NCBI GenBank assembly: GCA_016713365.1
Contig: JADJPG010000038.1
Span: 1-64,000 of the forward strand
Length of the DNA: 64,000 nt
Source of the DNA: Verrucomicrobiota bacterium
GTDB taxonomy: Bacteria > Verrucomicrobiota > Verrucomicrobiia > Limisphaerales > JADJPG01
Direction: 5' to 3'
This document shows positions 18,095 through 26,014 of the stretch, piece after piece. Within the stretch, counting starts at the first letter, position 1; each line of letters begins with the position of its first letter. The translations under genes and the position numbers were made by a program. The notes below the pieces were generated by a model. The model saw only the letters and a list, made by a program, of their open reading frames with translations, was not told the origin of the DNA and searched no databases.

Positions 18095-19627
18095 ATGGCA
18101 AACCTCATGGAACGGAAACATGCAAAAAAGAAAAGGGCCGCGAGTGGCGCACAGAAAGCATCCGTCGCCCCACCCGCGGCAGGACGTCGGCTTCGTTTCA
18201 CTGGAAATAAAGCTCCGAAACTGCCGGACTGGCCAACGCGGCCGGACGATCAGCGCGTGTCGGTCGTGATTCCCGTGCTGAACGAATCCGCGCGCATCGC
18301 CTCCGTCATCCGCCACGTCAAACGCAGCCCGCTCGTCGGCGAGGTCATCGTGATGGACGACGGCTCCATCGATGGCACACCGGAGATTGCACAGGCTGCG
18401 GGCGGACGCGTGGTCACGAGCGCGCTGCTGGGGAAGGGATCCTCGATGGAGGATGGTGTGCTGGAAGCTCAACACGACACGCTGTTGTATCTCGATGGCG
18501 ATCTCTCCGGCCTGTGCCACGACCTGGTCGAACGACTCGCGGAACCCGTGCTTCGTGGGGAGGCCGATTTCGTCAAAGCCCGCTTCTCCCGCCGCGCCGG
18601 CCGCGTCACCGTCCTCACCGCGCGTCCGCTGCTACGCACCTACTTCCCGGAAATCGCGCACTTTGAGCAACCGCTGGGCGGCATCATCGCCGTCCGCAAG
18701 GAACTCCTTTTCAAGCTGCGCTTCGAGAATGATTACGGCGTCGACATCGGCCTGTTGATCGACGCCGCCTCCGTCGGCGCGCGGTTGCTGGAAGTCGACA
18801 TCGGTCACATCGAGCACATCAGCCAGGACCTCGATCGCCTTGGCGAAATGGCGACCCAGGTCGCGCGCACGATTCTCGAGCGCGCCGCCGCTCTCGGCCG
18901 CCTCCGCCTCTCTTTCATTCAGAATTCCCGCGAGCGCGACCGCATGCGCCGCGCGCATCCGGAGCACATCCTCGCGCGCATCGGCAAGGTCGAAAAGCTG
19001 GCGCTGTTCGACATGGACGGAACCCTCCTCGCGGGCCGCTTCGTGCTCGAACTCGCCAAACGCACTGGCAAAACCGCGGCTCTGGAAAAGTATCTCGATC
19101 GCACGGACCTCAAACCGGAAACCCGCACCCGGCGAATCGCGAATCTGTTTCGCCGCACCAAGCGCGAGCTCTTCGTGGAAACCGCGCGCACGCTCCCGCT
19201 CACGCCCGGCGCAGTGGAAGCCGTGGTTGGGCTCCGCAAGCTCGGCTACCGCGTCGGCATCGTGACCGACAGCTACCACACCGCCGCCGAAACCGTCCGC
19301 CGCCGCGTGTTCGCCGACTTCGCACTTGCGAACATCCTGGAGTTCCGCCACGGCAAGGCCACCGGCGTCGTCACGCTCGCGCCGACCTTTCGCAGCGGCA
19401 TGACCGGCTGGCGCGCCTACGACAAGCTGAACGCGGTCCGGTTCCTGGTGAAGCGGTTCGAGATCACGCCTCGACAGGTGCTCGCCGTCGGCGACAGCGA
19501 CAATGACGTGGGTATGCTCCGCGCCGCTGGGAAATCGTTCGCTTTCCAGCCGAAGAGCGAACGCGTCCGCCGCGCCGCCAAACGAGTCATCAACGACCGG
19601 CTGGATGAAGTGCTGGAGTGGGCTTAG
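18095..19627 (+). CDS. Fusion protein: family 2-like glycosyltransferase + HAD-IB phosphatase
   Basis: 510 residues. A basic leader (MANLMERKHAKKKRAASGAQ) precedes a glycosyltransferase domain at ~48-275, with VSVVIPVLNESARIASVI, VMDDGSIDGT and the metal/nucleotide site YLDGDLSGL. Residues ~303-505 are a HAD phosphatase: D306-M-D308-G-T nucleophile motif, VGIVTDSYHT (motif II) and AVGDSDNDVGMLRAAG (motif IV), of the SerB-like IB type. The architecture, a sugar transferase joined to the phosphatase that would remove the phosphate from its product, resembles a glucosyl- or mannosyl-3-phosphoglycerate synthase fused to its phosphatase. Such a fusion is known for mannosylglycerate synthesis in Dehalococcoides. 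A compatible-solute role (glucosylglycerate or mannosylglycerate) is my inference; a glycolipid role remains possible. Confidence 0.85.
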   Translation: MANLMERKHAKKKRAASGAQKASVAPPAAGRRLRFTGNKAPKLPDWPTRPDDQRVSVVIPVLNESARIASVIRHVKRSPLVGEVIVMDDGSIDGTPEIAQAAGGRVVTSALLGKGSSMEDGVLEAQHDTLLYLDGDLSGLCHDLVERLAEPVLRGEADFVKARFSRRAGRVTVLTARPLLRTYFPEIAHFEQPLGGIIAVRKELLFKLRFENDYGVDIGLLIDAASVGARLLEVDIGHIEHISQDLDRLGEMATQVARTILERAAALGRLRLSFIQNSRERDRMRRAHPEHILARIGKVEKLALFDMDGTLLAGRFVLELAKRTGKTAALEKYLDRTDLKPETRTRRIANLFRRTKRELFVETARTLPLTPGAVEAVVGLRKLGYRVGIVTDSYHTAAETVRRRVFADFALANILEFRHGKATGVVTLAPTFRSGMTGWRAYDKLNAVRFLVKRFEITPRQVLAVGDSDNDVGMLRAAGKSFAFQPKSERVRRAAKRVINDRLDEVLEWA

Positions 19628-21703
19628 CTACTTGCCGAGCTTCCCCGTCACCAACTCCGCCGCCAGCGTTTTCGCGCCGTAGACTTTCGTCAGCGCTTCA
19701 TACATCGCCGCGGAGTGAACTGACGTCGCACGACCTTGCTTCTCGCTGAAGGCGTAGTCGGCCGGGAGACTCTGCAGATTGCCGTCGAAGATGATGCCGA
19801 CGTATTCGCCGGCGCGGTTCACCACCGGACTGCCGGAATTGCCGCCGATGATGTCGGCGGTGCTCACGAAGTTGAACGGGGTCTTCAGATTCAGCTTCGA
19901 CTTGCGCTTCTCCCACAGCGGCGGCAGGTCGAACGGCGGCTTGCGATTCATCTCGCTCGCGCGCTCGTAGAGTCCGCCCAACGTCGTCATCGCGGGAATC
20001 TGCTTCCCATCTTCCTCGTAGCCCTTCACCACGCCGAAGCTCAGGCGCAGCGTGAAGGTCGCGTCCGGATAACCCGCAGTGCCGAGCAACGCATTGCGCG
20101 CGCGGGCAATTGCCGCCTGCGCCTGCTGCTTCACCTCGGTCTGTTCCTCGAACACCTTGCGCAGCGCGCGCGCCTCGGCGTCGATCAGCCGGGCGAGCTC
20201 GATCATCGGATCCTTCGCCGCCATCACCGCTGCCGCGCCGCCTTCGTAGAGCTTCTTGCGGAACGCCACGTCTCGGACCTTCGTGCCCTTGATCAATTCC
20301 ACCGCGCGTTCGCGAGGCGATTTGCCGGCGAGAACCTTCTGCACGAGCGGATCATTGCCGCCGAACTGTCCCGCGAGGAACGTCAGCGAATCGGTCAGCG
20401 TGAGAATCTCCAGGTCGTCGTGAATGGGCTTTTCGGAGAACAGGCTGAACTCCAGCGATTCCTTGCCGCCATCGGTGAATTCGCGCAGACGCTCGCCGTT
20501 CGGCTTGGACCGTTCATCGCCCGCGCGCAGCAACGTGCGCGCGATGCCGAAGCTGTCGCTGCTGAAGCCGAGCCCGCCTTCGAGGAAATTCTGACGCGTC
20601 GCCTGCGCGGCCACGGTCTTCGTGGCAGCAGCAATCTTGTCGTAGGCCGCGAGCGCGGCTTCGTGTTCCGCGGAGCCAGCGAGCTTCGCCTTGAAGTCCG
20701 CTTCCGCCTTCACCTTCTCACCCATCAATGACGGATCGAGCAAGCCGCCGAGTCGGCCATCAAGCGCCTTGCGGGAATTCTTCACGCCGAAGAGTTCGTC
20801 CTTCGCGCGACGCGCGTTCTCCTCGCTGCGCGCGCTCCAGGCTTCGAGCAACACTTCCGTGCGCTTGAGCGAGTTGAGGCGGAAGGGCAGCCCTTGATCG
20901 CGCAGATACTCCAGCTCCGCGACCGTGAGCAATCGGCTCGTGCGACCAGGATGACCGGAGACAAACACCAGCTCGCCGTCCTTTGCGCCCGTGGTGGAGA
21001 ACTTCAGGTAGTGCTGAATCTTCGCCGGCTTGCCGTTCTCGTAGGCGCGGAAGAAACAGATATCGAGGTCGTAGCGCGGGAACTCGAAGTTGTCCGGGTC
21101 GCCGCCGTAGAAGGCGATCTGCGATTCCGGCGCGAAGGCGAGGCGCACGTCCGTGTATTTCTTGAAGCGATAGAGATGATACGCGCCGCCCTGCCAGAGC
21201 GTGACGACGTCCGAGCGCAGGCCGGTCTTGTCGAGCGACGCCTTCTCGATCTCGGCCATGACCTTGCGGCGCGCGGCGAAGGCGGCGGCGGGCGCGGCGT
21301 CCTTCGGAATCGCGGCGTTCACCTGAGCGGTCACGTCTTCGATCGATTGCAGCACGTTCAGTTCAAGGTCGAGACACTTCACCTCGTCCGCCAGCGACTT
21401 CGCGGAGAAGCCGTCGCGCAGATAATTCTTCTCCTTCGTGCTGATCTTCTGCAGCGCGTCTGCGGCGACGTGATGATTCGAGAGAAGCAGGCCATCCTCG
21501 CTCACGAAGCCGCCGGACCCGCCGGAGTTGAAGCGCACGGACGCCTTCTGCAAATGCTCCATCCACGCGTCGGTGGGCTCGAACTGGTGCCGGTCCTTGA
21601 GAATCTGGCGCGGCGGCTGGTTGAAGAGCCACATGCCCTCATCGGCCAGCGCGGAGACCGAAAGCGAGCAAGCCAGCAAGGCGGAGAAAACGTTCTTTGT
21701 CAT
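19628..21703 (-). CDS. S46 family serine peptidase (dipeptidyl-peptidase 7/11-like)
   Basis: A 691-residue secreted protein with signal peptide MTKNVFSALLACSLSVSALA. The mature chain begins DEGMWLFNQPP, typical of S46 enzymes. The catalytic triad blocks are visible: SNHHVAADALQ (His), FPRYDLDICFF (Asp) and GGNSGSPVVNRAG (Ser). The chymotrypsin-like double barrel is split by a long helical insertion, as in DPP7/DPP11, and total length is normal for the family. These peptidases cleave dipeptides from the N-termini of oligopeptides in the periplasm and are common in bacteria that live on protein. Converges tail-to-tail, with no gap, with the glycosyltransferase-phosphatase gene. Confidence 0.95.
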   Translation of the reverse strand: MTKNVFSALLACSLSVSALADEGMWLFNQPPRQILKDRHQFEPTDAWMEHLQKASVRFNSGGSGGFVSEDGLLLSNHHVAADALQKISTKEKNYLRDGFSAKSLADEVKCLDLELNVLQSIEDVTAQVNAAIPKDAAPAAAFAARRKVMAEIEKASLDKTGLRSDVVTLWQGGAYHLYRFKKYTDVRLAFAPESQIAFYGGDPDNFEFPRYDLDICFFRAYENGKPAKIQHYLKFSTTGAKDGELVFVSGHPGRTSRLLTVAELEYLRDQGLPFRLNSLKRTEVLLEAWSARSEENARRAKDELFGVKNSRKALDGRLGGLLDPSLMGEKVKAEADFKAKLAGSAEHEAALAAYDKIAAATKTVAAQATRQNFLEGGLGFSSDSFGIARTLLRAGDERSKPNGERLREFTDGGKESLEFSLFSEKPIHDDLEILTLTDSLTFLAGQFGGNDPLVQKVLAGKSPRERAVELIKGTKVRDVAFRKKLYEGGAAAVMAAKDPMIELARLIDAEARALRKVFEEQTEVKQQAQAAIARARNALLGTAGYPDATFTLRLSFGVVKGYEEDGKQIPAMTTLGGLYERASEMNRKPPFDLPPLWEKRKSKLNLKTPFNFVSTADIIGGNSGSPVVNRAGEYVGIIFDGNLQSLPADYAFSEKQGRATSVHSAAMYEALTKVYGAKTLAAELVTGKLGK

Positions 21704-21775
21704 GGCGCGAAGGTAGTGAAGGACGGGGAGGATTGGCTAGGGGAAGTTGATGGAAGCGCCGGAGGCGAGAGAGAA

Positions 21776-21899
21776 GGTAGCCCCGGGCGTGAGCCCGGGG
21801 TTTGAGGGTTTCAGGGTAACAGCCCCGGATGGGGCGGAAGAACTTCTATCGCCCCGTTGTGGCTGGCGGCATTACCCCGGGCTTACGCCCGGGGCTACC
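21776..21899. repeat. Palindromic intergenic repeat (CCCCGGGC type)
   Basis: A 124-bp unit bounded by inverted arms GGTAGCCCCGGGCGTGAGCC (from 21776) and its near-complement ending GGGGCTACC at 21899. Each arm is itself a near-perfect palindrome (21781-21800 and 21875-21894). The interior carries a second, weaker pair (AGCCCCGGATGGGGC / GCCCCGTTGTGGCT). It lies between the S46 peptidase and a small gene, whose last codons and stop are formed by the repeat. It is a REP/MITE-like mobile palindrome rather than a gene. Confidence 0.75.
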
Positions 21900-22485
21900 C
21901 TCTTGCCGGCCCTTCGGGCCTGTCCTCGTCCTCCGTTTCGATCACGCAAGCCTCGACTCCCTGCCGCTGTATTTTTTCGATGAACTCCAGCGCGCATTCA
22001 ACGGGAGCCGATCCAAAATCTATGGAGATTTTCCACCCTCCGATCGGTGAACTATCCCACGAAATCGAATGGATAACCCCGAGCAGCCCCGACTCATCGG
22101 TTGTTCTCTCGTCTGCTTCATCGATCCATCTCGAAAGCCAGCCCCCAAGCTGGGCCAAATCGAAACTGGGAGCGTCGAATGAAACCGAGACATTCTCCCA
22201 AGAAACATCAGAAAAATTCACCACGACTCCATTGCAATGAAGGATCGAATGTGGCCGTCCCGCATCACAGTTAAACGCAATTCGTGAGACTTGAGGAGCG
22301 GATGACGGACCGTGGATCGCGTCAAGGCGAGAGAGAGAAAATGGGCGTGGGTTCGCGGCGTTATTCAGTTCGACCAGCAGTTCTGTGGCGCACTCAGGAT
22401 GAGCATGCTTCAGCTCTCCGAGCTTCTCCCGGAGAAATCGCAAGTAGGCATCCCTCGCGATTTGAAGGCGGTGTTCGAGCTCCAC
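21895..22485 (-). CDS. Hypothetical protein, function unknown
   Basis: A 196-residue soluble protein, Trp- and Asp-rich, with no signal peptide or membrane segment. An N-terminal amphipathic helix (LQIARDAYLRFLREKLGELK) is followed by a beta-rich core with PQVSRIAFNCDAGRPHSILH and SFDLAQLGGWLSRWIDEADE. I recognise no family. The pattern (helix, then strand-rich domain with a closing 'IEKIQRQGVEACVIETED') resembles small immunity/SMI1-like or barrel proteins, but I would not assign it. The last ~8 codons (EGPARG, stop) lie inside or at the edge of the palindromic repeat at 21776-21899, so the C-terminus has probably been reshaped by it. It ends 4 bp before the zinc-ribbon gene's stop side on the same strand, so the two may be co-transcribed. 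Confidence 0.6.
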   Translation of the reverse strand: MELEHRLQIARDAYLRFLREKLGELKHAHPECATELLVELNNAANPRPFSLSRLDAIHGPSSAPQVSRIAFNCDAGRPHSILHCNGVVVNFSDVSWENVSVSFDAPSFDLAQLGGWLSRWIDEADERTTDESGLLGVIHSISWDSSPIGGWKISIDFGSAPVECALEFIEKIQRQGVEACVIETEDEDRPEGPARG

Positions 22486-22489
22486 GTGA

Positions 22490-22894
22490 TCACACCCTCA
22501 CCTGCGCCGCCGCCTGCGCCATCGCGGCGACCCAGCCGGGCGGCGCGACCTTGGCGCCCTTGACCTCCTGATGGATGCGCGAGAACTCGCCTTCATCAAG
22601 CCACAGGCCGCCGCACGTCGGGCATTGATCGATCTCCACCAGCTTCTGCTCCGAGAACCAGCGGCGTTCCAGCACCTGCTCCGGACACCGCGGACACACG
22701 CGCGGCTCGGTCAGCTTGACCTCCTTGTTCGGATCGCGCCAGACGGTGTGCAGATTCGCCGCGCTGCGGGCATCGACGCGCTGGAGTTCACGTTGATCAA
22801 ACCAGATGCCGCCGCAACCGCCGTAGCAGATGTCCACGGTCATGCCACCAGCACCTTTTTCGCGGAGGGAATTCTTGCAGGCCGGACATTTCAT
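22490..22894 (-). CDS. Double zinc-ribbon (zf-TFIIB-like) protein
   Basis: A 134-residue protein starting at ATG 22894 (MKCPACKNSLREKGAGGMTV); the longer upstream frame has no support. Two zinc ribbons of the bacterial TFIIB-like type are plain: CPAC ... CYGGCGGIWFDQREL, and CPRC ... CPTCGGLWLDEGEFSRI. Both share the GGIWFD / GGLWLD tail that defines this group. These small cytoplasmic proteins are widespread and of unclear function; nucleic-acid or protein binding is assumed. It is followed immediately by the 196-residue hypothetical gene. Confidence 0.85.
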   Translation of the reverse strand: MKCPACKNSLREKGAGGMTVDICYGGCGGIWFDQRELQRVDARSAANLHTVWRDPNKEVKLTEPRVCPRCPEQVLERRWFSEQKLVEIDQCPTCGGLWLDEGEFSRIHQEVKGAKVAPPGWVAAMAQAAAQVRV

Positions 22895-22945
22895 GGCGGG
22901 AAGGATAGGCCACTCTGACCGTCTGGCAATGACGGAGGATACGCC

Positions 22946-23013
22946 GTAGCCGCCGACGTAAGGAGGCGGAGGGACGATAGGTTCAAGGTCCGCCTCGTTA
23001 CCTCGGCGGCTAC
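22946..23013. repeat. Palindromic intergenic repeat (GTAGCCGCCGA type)
   Basis: Inverted arms GTAGCCGCCGACGTAAGGAG (from 22946) and its near-complement ending CCTCGGCGGCTAC at 23013 flank about 20 bp. The unit fills the gap between the zinc-ribbon gene and the DUF1501 gene. It is a second, sequence-distinct palindrome family from the one at 21776. Confidence 0.7.
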
Positions 23014-23018
23014 CTTTC

Positions 23019-24479
23019 TCAGACCAACACACCCGGAATCGGCTTGCCGGCACCGGCCACGCCGGAAAGGCGTTCCTGACGACCGCTGATTTCCCAGTAG
23101 AGGTTGTCGTTCTTGATGCCGAGCGCGGCGAGAATCGTCGCGTGCAGGTCGCGGAAGTGGACGGGGCTTTCGACGGCCATCAGGCCAAGCTCATCCGTCG
23201 CGCCGAGACGCAGGCCGGGCTTCACGCCGCCGCCGGCCATCCAGATGGTGAAGCCCGCCGCGTTGTGCTGACGCCCGTTGTTGCCCTGCATCATCGGCGT
23301 GCGGCCGAACTCGCTCGCCCAGATGACGAGCGTCTCGTCGAGCAGACCGCGGTGCTTCAGGTCGCTGAGCAGCGCGGCGATGGGTTGGTCGGTCCAGCGG
23401 GCGCGGGGCGTGTGGTTCTTCACCAAGTCGCCGTGGGCATCCCAGCCATCCTTGTCCGGCATGTCATAGACCTGCACAAAGCGCACGCCGCGCTCCACGA
23501 GCCGCCGGGAGAGCAGGCATTTGCGCGCGAAACTGACGGTGCGCTTGTCCGAGTGCTCGAAGCCGTAGCTGCGGCGAAGGTAGTCAGGCTCGCTGTCGAG
23601 GTTGCCGACTTCGAGCGCGGCGGACTGCATGCGATACGAGAGCTCGTAGCTGGCGATGCGTGCGTCGAGTTCCGTGAACCCGGCGCGTTTCTCGCGATGT
23701 TTTAGATTCAGTTCGCGAATGAGATCGAGCGACGCGCGCTGGCCGACGGCGAATTCCGGCGGCGGGAGAAGATCAAGCACCGGCGTGCCGGTGTCGCGCA
23801 GGCGTGTGGGCTGAAACGCTGCAGGCAGGAAGCCGTTCGAGTAATTCGCCGCGCCACCGAGCGGGCCGGCCTCGAAGAGCATCACGTAGCCGGGCAAATC
23901 CTGGTTCTCCGTGCCGAGCCCGTAGGTGACCCATGAGCCGAGGCTGGCTTTGCCGGGGCGGATGTCGCCGGTGTGCAGCTGGTAGCTCGCGGGCGCGTGA
24001 TTGTTCGAGTCCGCCTGCATCGAGTGAATGATGCAGAGGTCATCGACGTGCCCGGCGACCTGCGGATACAGCTCGCTGACCCAGAGCCCGGACTGCCCGT
24101 GCTGCGAAAACTTGTAAGGGCTGCCCATCAGCTCGTCTTTGCAGCCGTGGAAGACGTTCGCGAATTTCGTCGCGTTGACGGCTTTGCGAATCGAGTCCGG
24201 GACGGGCTTGCCGTTGAGCTTCTGCAGCTCGGGCTTGTAGTCGAACGTATCGACGTGCGACGGCCCGCCGACCATGAAGAGGAAGATGACGGACTTGGCG
24301 CGCGGCGCGAAATGCGGCGGACGCGCGGCGAAGGGGTTGAGCGGATCGAGCTCGACGGCGGGCTTGCCGGCGGCTGGTGCTTCGAGCCGCCACAACGCGC
24401 TCAACGCGACGGCTCCGAAGCCCGCACCCATCTGGTGCAGGAACCGGCGGCGTGAGCTGGTTGGAGCGCCGAGGAACAT
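23019..24479 (-). CDS. DUF1501 domain protein, Tat-exported
   Basis: 486 residues. The N-terminus is a twin-arginine signal (SSRRRFLHQMGAGFGAVALS). The mature domain is sulfatase/phosphatase-fold DUF1501, with VIFLFMVGGPSHVDTFDYKP (metal-site region), GSWVTYGLGTENQDLPGYVM, LSRRLVERGVRFVQVYDMPD, the EFGRTPMMQGNNGRQHN block and ESPVHFRDLHATILAALG. DUF1501 proteins are abundant in Planctomycetes and Verrucomicrobia. They almost always lie next to DUF1549/DUF1553 cytochrome proteins, as here. The enzymatic role is unproven. Second DUF1501 gene of the module, downstream of 24538-26009. Confidence 0.92.
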   Translation of the reverse strand: MFLGAPTSSRRRFLHQMGAGFGAVALSALWRLEAPAAGKPAVELDPLNPFAARPPHFAPRAKSVIFLFMVGGPSHVDTFDYKPELQKLNGKPVPDSIRKAVNATKFANVFHGCKDELMGSPYKFSQHGQSGLWVSELYPQVAGHVDDLCIIHSMQADSNNHAPASYQLHTGDIRPGKASLGSWVTYGLGTENQDLPGYVMLFEAGPLGGAANYSNGFLPAAFQPTRLRDTGTPVLDLLPPPEFAVGQRASLDLIRELNLKHREKRAGFTELDARIASYELSYRMQSAALEVGNLDSEPDYLRRSYGFEHSDKRTVSFARKCLLSRRLVERGVRFVQVYDMPDKDGWDAHGDLVKNHTPRARWTDQPIAALLSDLKHRGLLDETLVIWASEFGRTPMMQGNNGRQHNAAGFTIWMAGGGVKPGLRLGATDELGLMAVESPVHFRDLHATILAALGIKNDNLYWEISGRQERLSGVAGAGKPIPGVLV

Positions 24480-24537
24480 GCGGGAAGGCTAGCAGTTCAC
24501 TGGCGCAAGGCGAGTTGGGAGTTGAGGCAAATCGCCG

Positions 24538-26009
24538 CTACGCGAGGATGTCTTTAACCACCTGCGCTTCCGCATCCACGCCGGTGAGCTTCATGTCCAC
24601 GCCCTGCCATTTCACAGTGAACTTGCGGTGATCGATGCCGAGCTGGTTGAGGATGGTCGCGTGCAGGTCGCGCACGTGGACCGGATTCTCGACGACGTTG
24701 TAGCTGAAATCATCCGTCTGACCGTAAACGTCCCGCCCTTGATGCCGCCGCCGGCCAGCCACATCGTGAAGCAGCGCGGATGATGATCGCGCCCGTAGTT
24801 TTCCTTCGAGAGACCGCCCTGGCTGTAAATCGTGCGCCCGAACTCTCCGCCCCAGATGATGAGCGTGCTGTCGAAGAGACCGCGTGACTTGAGATCGTTG
24901 ATGAGCGCGTAGGTGGCTTGATCAATGTCCTTGCACTGGCTGGGGAGACGACCGCCGGCGTTCGAGTGATGGTCCCAGTTGTTGAGGTACACCTGCACGA
25001 AGCGCGTGCCGCGTTCGACGAGCCGGCGCGCCAGCAGACACGTCGAGGCGAAGGTGCCAGGCTTCTTTACGGCGTCACCGTAGAGCTTCATCGTGGCCTC
25101 CGATTCGCCCGCGAAGTCGGTCAGCTCCGGCACGCTGGTCTGCATGCGGAACGCCATCTCGAACTGCTTGATGCGCGTATGCGTTTCCGGATCACCGACC
25201 TTCTTATGGGTGATCTCGTTGAGCGCGTTCAATCCGTCCAGCTGACGTCGGCGCAACTCACCGGTGACGCCGGGCGGGTTGGTGATGAAGAGAATCGGGT
25301 CGCCCTGGCTGCGGAAGGAAACGCCGGCGTGTTCGCCACTCAGGAAGCCGCTCGACCACAGCCGCGCGCTGATCGCCTGAATCTGTTCCTTGTTCGTCGG
25401 CTCGGCGACGAGCACCACGAAGGTCGGGAGATTTTCGTTCAACGTGCCAAGTCCATAGCTGACCCATGAGCCGATGCACGGCCGACCACCGACCATGCTG
25501 CCGGTCTGCATCGCGCAGATCGCCGGCTCGTGGTTGATGGCCTCGGTGTGCATCGAACGAATGAACGCCATGTCGTCCACGCACTTTGCAGTCCACGGGA
25601 GCAACTCGGTGTTCATCATCATGCCGTTCTTGCCGGCAGGCTTGAACTCCCACTTCGACGGCGCGATTGGGAAACGTTTCTGCCCGGATGTCATCGTGGT
25701 GAGCCGCTGACCCTGGCGAACGGAGTCCGGCAGGTCCTTGTCATACCAATCCTTCATCACCGGCTTGTAATCGTAGAGATCCATCTGCGACGGGCCGCCG
25801 ACCATGTGCAGGTAGATGATGTTCTTCACCTTGGCCGGGAAGTGGGGGAGTGTGGCGCTGACCGGACCAGCGTCTTCGCCCCAAAGCTTCATCGTCGGTC
25901 CGAGCAACGAAGCGAGCGCGGCGTAACCAAGGGCGTTCTTGCCGCGGCTGAAGAACTGGCGGCGGGTTTCGAGTTGCGTGAATTGATCGAGAGGATTCAT
26001 GTCGTTCAC
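24538..26009 (-). CDS. DUF1501 domain protein (one frameshift)
   Basis: About 490 residues from ATG 26009. A Tat-like signal (ETRRQFFSRGKNALGYAALA) leads into a DUF1501 body with NIIYLHMVGGPSQMDLYDYK, ARRLVERGTRFVQVYLNNWD and EFGRTIYSQGGLSKENYGRD. Near 24730 the frame shifts (from GGGIKGGTFTVRR to GGGIKGG-VYGQTDDFSYNVV), consistent with loss of one G. The shifted frame carries the expected ENPVHVRDLHATILNQLGID and stops at 24538. The gene follows the DUF1549/DUF1553 protein by 5 bp and precedes another DUF1501, so the three form one operon-like unit. Confidence 0.88.
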
Positions 26010-26014
26010 TCCGG

